Source: Polynucleobacter arcticus (GTDB lineage: Bacteria; Pseudomonadota; Gammaproteobacteria; Burkholderiales; Burkholderiaceae). From it: DNA of 64,000 nt. Numbering within the stretch: the first letter of the stretch is position 1; the number at the start of each line of letters is the position of its first letter. Positions 58,709 to 64,000 of the stretch are shown piece after piece. The stretch lies in contig NZ_CP028940.1 of assembly GCF_013307205.1 (NCBI RefSeq), forward strand, positions 1-64,000, written 5' to 3'. Below the pieces are notes generated by a model. That model had not been told where the DNA came from, made no database searches, and saw only the letters and a list, made by a program, of their open reading frames with translations. The translations under genes were made by a program, and so were the position numbers.

Positions 58709-59242
58709 ATGTCCCGCGTTGGTAAATCACCTATTCCAGTCCCTAAGGGCGCTGAAATCAGCATCAATGGTGCAAATATTATTGTTAAAGGCCCGTTAGG
58801 CACTTTGACACATAACTTGCATCCTTCTGTTGGTTTGAAACAAGAAGATGGCGTATTGACAGTTGTTTTGAACAACAACTCACCTGAAGCTGGTGCACAG
58901 TCAGGTACGGCACGTGCTTTAGTAAACAATATGGTTATTGGCGTAACTACTGGCTTCGAGCGCAAGCTCAGCTTGGTAGGAGTTGGTTACCGTGCCGCTG
59001 CTCAAGGCGAATCACTGAAGTTACAGTTAGGTTTCTCACACGACATTATTTATAACCTGCCACAGGGTGTAAAGGCTGAGACTCCTACTCAAACTGAAAT
59101 CATTATTAAAGGCTCCAACAAGCAGCAAGTTGGCCAGGTCGCAGCTGAAGTTCGCGCATACCGTTCACCAGAGCCATATAAAGGCAAGGGCGTTCGTTAC
59201 GTTGACGAAGTTGTGCATCTGAAAGAAACCAAGAAGAAGTAA
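58709..59242 (+). CDS. rplF: 50S ribosomal protein L6
   Basis: L6 is at the base of the L7/L12 stalk. I chose ATG 58709 ([20 protein letters not shown]), with AAGGAGAG upstream; an earlier frame from 58655 lies inside rpsH and is not plausible. The 177-residue product equals E. coli. It has [21 protein letters not shown] at the end. Confidence 0.97.
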   Translation: MSRVGKSPIPVPKGAEISINGANIIVKGPLGTLTHNLHPSVGLKQEDGVLTVVLNNNSPEAGAQSGTARALVNNMVIGVTTGFERKLSLVGVGYRAAAQGESLKLQLGFSHDIIYNLPQGVKAETPTQTEIIIKGSNKQQVGQVAAEVRAYRSPEPYKGKGVRYVDEVVHLKETKKK

Positions 59243-59255
59243 GCGAGATTAAAAA

Positions 59256-59609
59256 ATGAATAAAGACGAATCCAGACAAAGACGTGCTAGGCAGACTCGT
59301 ATTCGCATTGCCGAAGCATTGGCAAATCGCTTAACAGTTATCCGTAGCAATACTCATATTTCTGCACAGGTTTATAGCCCATGTGGAACCAAAGTTGTAG
59401 CAGCTGCTTCAACAATGGAAAAAGATTTGCGCCAGGCAATCAAAAATGGCGGCAACGCTGAAGCTGCAAAACAAATCGGCAAATTAGTTGCTGAGCGTGC
59501 TGTTAAAGCAGGCATTGTTGATGTTGCATTTGATCGCTCCGGTCATCGTTACCACGGCCGTATTAAGGCCTTAGCTGAAGCTGCGCGTGAAGCCGGCCTG
59601 AAGTTCTAA
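59256..59609 (+). CDS. rplR: 50S ribosomal protein L18
   Basis: L18 binds 5S rRNA with L5. The 117-residue protein is the E. coli length. [22 protein letters not shown] and [20 protein letters not shown] are typical. It is 13 bases after rplF. Confidence 0.97.
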   Translation: MNKDESRQRRARQTRIRIAEALANRLTVIRSNTHISAQVYSPCGTKVVAAASTMEKDLRQAIKNGGNAEAAKQIGKLVAERAVKAGIVDVAFDRSGHRYHGRIKALAEAAREAGLKF

Positions 59610-59627
59610 TAGGGTTTAGGAAAAAAC

Positions 59628-60146
59628 ATGGCAAAAATGCAAAACAAGATGCAAAACGAAGAGCGTGATGACGGTCTTCGCGAGAAGATGATTGCGGTTA
59701 ATCGTGTAACTAAAGTGGTTAAGGGTGGTCGTATTCTCGGCTTCGCTGCACTTACTGTAGTTGGCGATGGCGATGGCCGTATCGGTATGGGCAAAGGTAA
59801 ATCCAAAGAAGTCCCGGTTGCCGTTCAAAAGGCAATGGACGAAGCTCGTCGCAAGATGATTAAGGTTCCACTTCGCAAGGGTACATTGCAACACACAGTT
59901 ACTGGCCAACATGGTGCCTCACGTGTATTGATCTCTCCCGCAAAAGACGGTACTGGAATTATTGCTGGCGGCCCAATGCGCGCTATTTTCGATGTCATGG
60001 GCGTAACTAATGTAGTTGCTAAATCACTTGGCTCAACTAATCCATACAACTTAGTTCGTGCAACGATTAATGGTTTGAGCAAGATGAGTACTCCTGCTGA
60101 GATTGCTGCTAAGCGCGGTAAGTCAGTTGAAGAGATTCTCGGCTAA
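59628..60146 (+). CDS. rpsE: 30S ribosomal protein S5
   Basis: S5 takes part in decoding fidelity and in spectinomycin response. The 172-residue protein has [20 protein letters not shown] and [20 protein letters not shown], the S5 signatures. A further ATG is three codons after the start and could also be used. The length is 167 in E. coli. Confidence 0.97.
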   Translation: MAKMQNKMQNEERDDGLREKMIAVNRVTKVVKGGRILGFAALTVVGDGDGRIGMGKGKSKEVPVAVQKAMDEARRKMIKVPLRKGTLQHTVTGQHGASRVLISPAKDGTGIIAGGPMRAIFDVMGVTNVVAKSLGSTNPYNLVRATINGLSKMSTPAEIAAKRGKSVEEILG

Positions 60147-60170
60147 GACCAAAAGATTAGGAATCTATAA

Positions 60171-60359
60171 ATGACAACAACTCAAACTAAAGTCAAACTG
60201 CAATTAGTACGCAGTTTGATCGGCACACGCGAAAGCCACCGTGCAACTGTTCGCGGCTTAGGCTTGCGTCGCATCAATTCTGTTTCAGAATTGGAAGATA
60301 CGCCAGCTGTTCGTGGAATGATTAATAAAGTTTCTTATCTAGTTAAAGTCGTTGGCTAA
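60171..60359 (+). CDS. rpmD: 50S ribosomal protein L30
   Basis: L30 is a small 50S protein found in some bacteria. The 62-residue product has [20 protein letters not shown] and [11 protein letters not shown]. Length is 59 in E. coli. It is 24 bases after rpsE. Confidence 0.95.
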   Translation: MTTTQTKVKLQLVRSLIGTRESHRATVRGLGLRRINSVSELEDTPAVRGMINKVSYLVKVVG

Positions 60360-60386
60360 TAACTAGCAAGTAAATAGGCAAAGAAT

Positions 60387-60827
60387 ATGCAACTCAATAC
60401 ACTCAAACCCGCAGCAGGCTCCAATAAAAACCGTCGTCGTGTAGGTCGCGGCATTGGTTCTGGCCTTGGAAAAACAGCTGGTCGTGGTCACAAAGGTCAA
60501 AAGTCACGTTCAGGCGGATTCCACAAGGTTGGATTCGAGGGCGGACAAATGCCGATGTATCGTCGCTTACCAAAGCGTGGTTTCGTGTCATTGACACGTC
60601 GCCATGTTGGTCAAATCACTTTGAATGACTTAGCAAAGATTAACTTGCCTGAAGTGGACTTATTGGTTTTGAGAGCTCACGGTTTTGCTGGTGAGCAGAT
60701 CAATGCGGTCAAGGTGATTAAGACTGGTGAATTATCGATTGCTGTTACCCTCAAGGGCATTACAGCAACTGCGGGTGCAAAAGCAGCTATTGAAGCAGCC
60801 GGTGGCAAATTAGTTGATTTGGTTTAA
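60387..60827 (+). CDS. rplO: 50S ribosomal protein L15
   Basis: L15 is a late-assembly protein. The 146-residue protein starts [20 protein letters not shown] with the conserved glycine-rich [20 protein letters not shown]. Length is 144 in E. coli. secY starts 17 bases later. Confidence 0.97.
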   Translation: MQLNTLKPAAGSNKNRRRVGRGIGSGLGKTAGRGHKGQKSRSGGFHKVGFEGGQMPMYRRLPKRGFVSLTRRHVGQITLNDLAKINLPEVDLLVLRAHGFAGEQINAVKVIKTGELSIAVTLKGITATAGAKAAIEAAGGKLVDLV

Positions 60828-60844
60828 TCGGTTTTAAGTAAACA

Positions 60845-62179
60845 ATGGCACTCGCACCTACCAACAACGCAAATATTGCTCCAGGAAACAAGTTTGGCGA
60901 ATTACGTCAACGCTTAGTATTTCTGGTGTTGGCTTTGCTTGTGTTCCGTTTAGGTGCCCATATTCCTGTGCCAGGTATTGATCCAGACCAGTTAGCCCAA
61001 TTATTTGCAGGTCAAAAAGACGGTATCTTGGGAATGTTTAACTTGTTTTCCGGTGGCGCTTTATCCCGCTTTACTGTATTTGCTTTGGGAATCATGCCGT
61101 ACATTTCTGCATCGATCATCATGCAATTAATGACAATCGTTGTGCCTTCATTAGAGTCTTTGAAAAAAGAAGGCCAAGCAGGACAGCGCAAGATTACCCA
61201 GTACACCCGTTATGGAACTGTGTTCTTGGCAACATTCCAAGCTTTAGGAATTTCCGTTGCTCTACAGGCTCAACCAGGCTTAGTAATTAATCCAGGTTTG
61301 ATGTTTGAATTAAACTCAGTTGTCACTTTGGTTACCGGCACAATGTTCTTGATGTGGCTTGGTGAGCAAATTACTGAGCGTGGCCTTGGTAACGGCATCT
61401 CCATTATTATTTTCGGTGGAATTGTTTCTGGTCTACCAACTGCAATCGGTAGCTTGCTAGAGCTGGTTCGAACTGGTTCCATGAATATCCTATCTGCACT
61501 GCTGATCGTAGTGATTTGCATTGCAGTGACCTATTTTGTAGTGTTTGTAGAGCGTGGTCAGCGTCGTATTTTGGTGAACTACGCTAAGCGCCAAGTTGGT
61601 AACAAGGTTTATGGTGGGCAATCCTCTTATTTCCCACTGAAATTAAATATGGCTGGTGTTATTCCACCTATTTTTGCGTCATCCATTATTTTGTTTCCTG
61701 CAACGATTGCCGGCTGGTTTACATCAGGCGAGCCAACGAATATGTTCAGCAAAGTCATCAAAGATTTGGCTGCAACCCTGGCCCCAGGTCAACCTGTTTA
61801 CACGATTTTGTATGCTGCTGCCATTATTTTCTTCTGTTTTTTCTATACTGCTTTGGTTTTCAACAGCCGCGACACTGCAGATAACTTAAAGAAGAGTGGA
61901 GCCTTTGTACCTGGTATTCGACCCGGTGACCAGACTGGTCGCTACATTGACAAAATCTTAGTGCGTTTGACTTTAGCTGGTGCAATTTACATGGTTTTAG
62001 TCTGTTTATTGCCAGAATTCTTAGTCTTAAAGTACAACGTGCCATTCTATTTTGGCGGTACTTCATTATTGATTATTGTTGTTGTTGCAATGGATTTCAT
62101 GGCTCAAGTGCAGTCATATGTCATGCAACAGCAGTATGGTTCTTTGATGAAAAAAGCTAACTTTAAGATGGGCGTTTAA
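60845..62179 (+). CDS. secY: Preprotein translocase subunit SecY
   Basis: SecY forms the protein-conducting channel of the inner membrane. The 444-residue protein has ten membrane helices, starting with [20 protein letters not shown] near residue 20. The cytoplasmic [19 protein letters not shown] loop and [16 protein letters not shown] are also seen. Length is 443 in E. coli. infA starts 4 bases after the stop. Confidence 0.98.
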   Translation: MALAPTNNANIAPGNKFGELRQRLVFLVLALLVFRLGAHIPVPGIDPDQLAQLFAGQKDGILGMFNLFSGGALSRFTVFALGIMPYISASIIMQLMTIVVPSLESLKKEGQAGQRKITQYTRYGTVFLATFQALGISVALQAQPGLVINPGLMFELNSVVTLVTGTMFLMWLGEQITERGLGNGISIIIFGGIVSGLPTAIGSLLELVRTGSMNILSALLIVVICIAVTYFVVFVERGQRRILVNYAKRQVGNKVYGGQSSYFPLKLNMAGVIPPIFASSIILFPATIAGWFTSGEPTNMFSKVIKDLAATLAPGQPVYTILYAAAIIFFCFFYTALVFNSRDTADNLKKSGAFVPGIRPGDQTGRYIDKILVRLTLAGAIYMVLVCLLPEFLVLKYNVPFYFGGTSLLIIVVVAMDFMAQVQSYVMQQQYGSLMKKANFKMGV

Positions 62180-62183
62180 CTGA

Positions 62184-62402
62184 ATGTCTAAAGACGATGT
62201 AATTCAGATGGCGGGTGAAATTATTGAGAATTTGCCGAACGCGATGTTTCGCGTGAAGCTAGAAAATGGACATGTGGTTCTAGGGCACATTTCTGGAAAG
62301 ATGAGGATGCATTACATTCGCATATTGCCAGGAGATAAGGTAACAGTGGAGTTAACTCCATACGACCTGACCCGCGCCAGAATCATATTCCGTGCGAAGT
62401 AA
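62184..62402 (+). CDS. infA: Translation initiation factor IF-1
   Basis: IF-1 occupies the A site in initiation. The 72-residue product has the OB-fold [20 protein letters not shown] and ends with RARIIFRAK. It follows secY by 4 bases without a clear ribosome site of its own, so it may be translationally coupled. Its place before rpmJ is usual for betaproteobacteria. Confidence 0.97.
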   Translation: MSKDDVIQMAGEIIENLPNAMFRVKLENGHVVLGHISGKMRMHYIRILPGDKVTVELTPYDLTRARIIFRAK

Positions 62403-62436
62403 AGATTAAGTTGTACCTATTTTTAAGAGGTGAGTT

Positions 62437-62553
62437 ATGAAAGTTTTAGCATCCGTTAAGTGTATTTGCAGAAATTGCAAGATCATTAAGCGCAAACGCG
62501 TTGTGCGCGTGATCTGTTCTTCAGACGCACGTCATAAACAGCGTCAAGGCTGA
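62437..62553 (+). CDS. rpmJ: 50S ribosomal protein L36
   Basis: This 38-residue protein begins [20 protein letters not shown] and ends [11 protein letters not shown]. The Cys11, Cys14, Cys27 and His33 pattern is the zinc-binding C+ form. AAGAGG precedes the ATG. It lies between infA and rpsM. Confidence 0.95.
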   Translation: MKVLASVKCICRNCKIIKRKRVVRVICSSDARHKQRQG

Positions 62554-62577
62554 TCTGGTTAATTAAGAGGAAATCTC

Positions 62578-62943
62578 ATGGCACGTATCGCTGGGGTAAA
62601 TATCCCAAATCATCAACACACTGTCATCGGTTTGACAGCAATTTTTGGCATTGGCACAACTCGTGCACGCAAAATTTGCCAGACCACAGGTGTTGCTATC
62701 GACAAAAAAGTTAAAGATCTTACTGACGGTGACTTGGAAAAGTTACGTGATGAAGTAGGTAAATTCATCACTGAAGGTGACCTTCGTCGTGAAGTAACGA
62801 TGAGCATCAAGCGTTTGATGGACTTAGGCTGCTATCGCGGCGTACGTCATCGCAAAGGCCTGCCTGTACGTGGTCAACGTACAAAGACAAACGCGCGTAC
62901 CCGTAAGGGCCCACGTAAGTCTGGCGTGCAACTGAAGAAATAA
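62578..62943 (+). CDS. rpsM: 30S ribosomal protein S13
   Basis: S13 is in the 30S head and contacts the P-site tRNA. The 121-residue protein begins [20 protein letters not shown] and has [20 protein letters not shown]. Length is 118 in E. coli. AAGAGG precedes the ATG. Confidence 0.97.
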   Translation: MARIAGVNIPNHQHTVIGLTAIFGIGTTRARKICQTTGVAIDKKVKDLTDGDLEKLRDEVGKFITEGDLRREVTMSIKRLMDLGCYRGVRHRKGLPVRGQRTKTNARTRKGPRKSGVQLKK

Positions 62944-62961
62944 TCAAGAAAGTTTATTGAC

Positions 62962-63369
62962 ATGGCAAAACAACAATCCGCTTCTGCAGCTTCACAGCGT
63001 GCACGTAAGAAGGTTAAGAAGAACGTTGCTGACGGTATTGCACACGTTCACGCTTCTTTTAACAACACCATTATTACGATTACTGATCGTCAAGGGAATG
63101 CGCTTTCATGGGCAACTTCTGGCGGCCAAGGTTTTAAAGGTTCACGTAAGTCAACACCCTTTGCTGCTCAGGTAGCGGCTGAGGTAGCTGGTAAGGCTGC
63201 TGTTGAGTGCGGAATTAAGAACCTGGAAGTTCAGATCAAGGGCCCAGGCCCAGGTCGTGAATCTGCAGTTCGTGCATTGAACTCTTTGGGTATCAAGATC
63301 ACTGAGATTCAAGATGTAACACCAGTTCCACACAATGGTTGCCGTCCTCCTAAGCGTCGTCGTATTTAA
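62962..63369 (+). CDS. rpsK: 30S ribosomal protein S11
   Basis: S11 lies in the 30S platform. The 135-residue protein has [20 protein letters not shown] and [20 protein letters not shown], ending [11 protein letters not shown]. Length is 129 in E. coli. It is 18 bases after rpsM. Confidence 0.97.
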   Translation: MAKQQSASAASQRARKKVKKNVADGIAHVHASFNNTIITITDRQGNALSWATSGGQGFKGSRKSTPFAAQVAAEVAGKAAVECGIKNLEVQIKGPGPGRESAVRALNSLGIKITEIQDVTPVPHNGCRPPKRRRI

Positions 63370-63418
63370 GCTTGGATGTTGGTATTACAGTTTTAGTAGT
63401 TTTTTATTAAAGCCCACT

Positions 63419-63442
63419 GTTCACCTGATTTAAAAGGTGAAC
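63419..63442 (+). other. Hairpin before rpsD
   Basis: GTTCACCT (63419-63426) pairs with AGGTGAAC (63435-63442) with an 8-base loop. It lies about 43 bases before rpsD. In E. coli S4 represses its operon at a pseudoknot further upstream; a role here is a guess. Confidence 0.45.
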
Positions 63443-63484
63443 TCACCGTTAGTCGTAAGACTTCGGCAAAGAAAGGAAAGCATC

Positions 63485-64000
63485 GTGGCACGTTATTTAG
63501 GGCCTAAGGCCAAATTAGCCCGTCGGGAAGGTACCGACTTATTTTTAAAGAGCGCACGTCGCGCTCTGTCAGACAAGTGCAAGTTAGATACTAAGCCTGG
63601 TCAACATGGCCGTACATCTGGCTCAAGAACATCTGATTACGGTAATCAATTGCGTGAAAAGCAAAAGGTTAAGCGTATGTACGGAATTTTAGAGCGTCAG
63701 TTCCGCCGTTACTTCGCAGAAGCTGAGCGTCGTAAAGGCAATACTGGATCAACATTGCTCCAGTTGTTGGAATCACGTCTTGATAACGTTGTTTATCGCA
63801 TGGGTTTTGGTTCTACACGTGCTGAAGCGCGTCAATTGGTCTCCCACTGTGCAATTTTGCTCAATGGTAGCCCAGTGAATATTCCATCCATTCAGGTGAA
63901 GCCTGGTGATGTAGTTGCGATTCGCGAAAAGGCGAAGAAGCAAACCCGTATTACAGAATCACTCAATTTGGTTCAGCAGATGGCAGCAGTAGGCTGGGTA
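63485..64000 (+). CDS. rpsD: 30S ribosomal protein S4 (3' end cut by window)
   Basis: S4 is a primary 16S-binding protein and a regulator of the alpha operon. The frame starts at GTG 63485 ([16 protein letters not shown]) and is open to the window end, giving 172 codons. The RNA-binding S4 domain with [20 protein letters not shown] is at about residues 98-117. About 35 residues are missing compared with E. coli (206). The gene probably continues into rpoA and rplQ beyond the window, which is inferred from the usual order. Confidence 0.96.
   Translation, partial: MARYLGPKAKLARREGTDLFLKSARRALSDKCKLDTKPGQHGRTSGSRTSDYGNQLREKQKVKRMYGILERQFRRYFAEAERRKGNTGSTLLQLLESRLDNVVYRMGFGSTRAEARQLVSHCAILLNGSPVNIPSIQVKPGDVVAIREKAKKQTRITESLNLVQQMAAVGWV

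Overview
The window is a stretch of bacterial chromosome that starts just inside dnaA and ends inside rpsD. It looks like a betaproteobacterium of the Burkholderiaceae, most likely Polynucleobacter. The reasons are the moderate GC content, the order dnaA-dnaN-gyrB, mnmG-rsmG-parA-parB followed directly by the atp operon, the DUF3717-like small protein, the 16S sequence type, and the order rRNA operon - tRNAs - tuf - tRNA-Trp - secE - nusG - rplKAJL - rpoBC - str - S10 - spc - alpha. This assignment comes from recognising sequence and gene order; no database was searched.

Layout. (1) 1-6006: dnaA (5' end cut by the window edge), an intergenic origin with DnaA boxes and a DnaA-trio-like element, dnaN, gyrB, a SET-domain protein and a DUF3717-like protein. 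(2) 6007-10434: mnmG, rsmG, parA and parB, with two parS palindromes, one over the mnmG promoter and one inside the mnmG coding sequence. (3) 10435-18787: atpI-atpBEFHAGDC, then hemE. (4) 18788-27052: accessory and housekeeping genes on both strands: priA, gcvH, a small zinc-ribbon protein, a fatty acid desaturase, tRNA-Arg, a short membrane-anchor protein, rsmI, a DiaA-like SIS protein, a DolP-like BON lipoprotein, a cytochrome c and a GNAT acetyltransferase. (5) 27053-33060: promoter, 16S, tRNA-Ile, tRNA-Ala, 23S, 5S, terminator, then tRNA-Tyr, -Gly and -Thr. (6) 33127-64000: tufA, tRNA-Trp, secE, nusG, rplKAJL, rpoBC, rpsL-rpsG-fusA-tufB, then the S10, spc and alpha ribosomal protein clusters, ending in a truncated rpsD.

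How it fits together. Region 1-2 holds replication initiation and chromosome segregation (DnaA, clamp, gyrase, ParABS). Region 3 is the whole F1Fo ATP synthase. Regions 5-6 are nearly the complete transcription and translation machinery, all on the plus strand and reading away from the origin, which is expected for highly expressed growth-rate genes. Most genes are intact, ordinary housekeeping genes. I saw no insertion sequence, prophage, CRISPR array, toxin-antitoxin pair or defence island.

I did not find a convincing undescribed multi-gene system. The observations most worth a second look are regulatory and small: the DnaA-trio-like element, the two parS sites, extra DnaA boxes before priA and tufB, a terminator-like hairpin directly in front of rplJ, a 78-residue protein resembling a cytochrome c membrane anchor without its haem domain, a two-CxxC micro-protein downstream of the desaturase, and a SET-domain protein in the gyrB operon.
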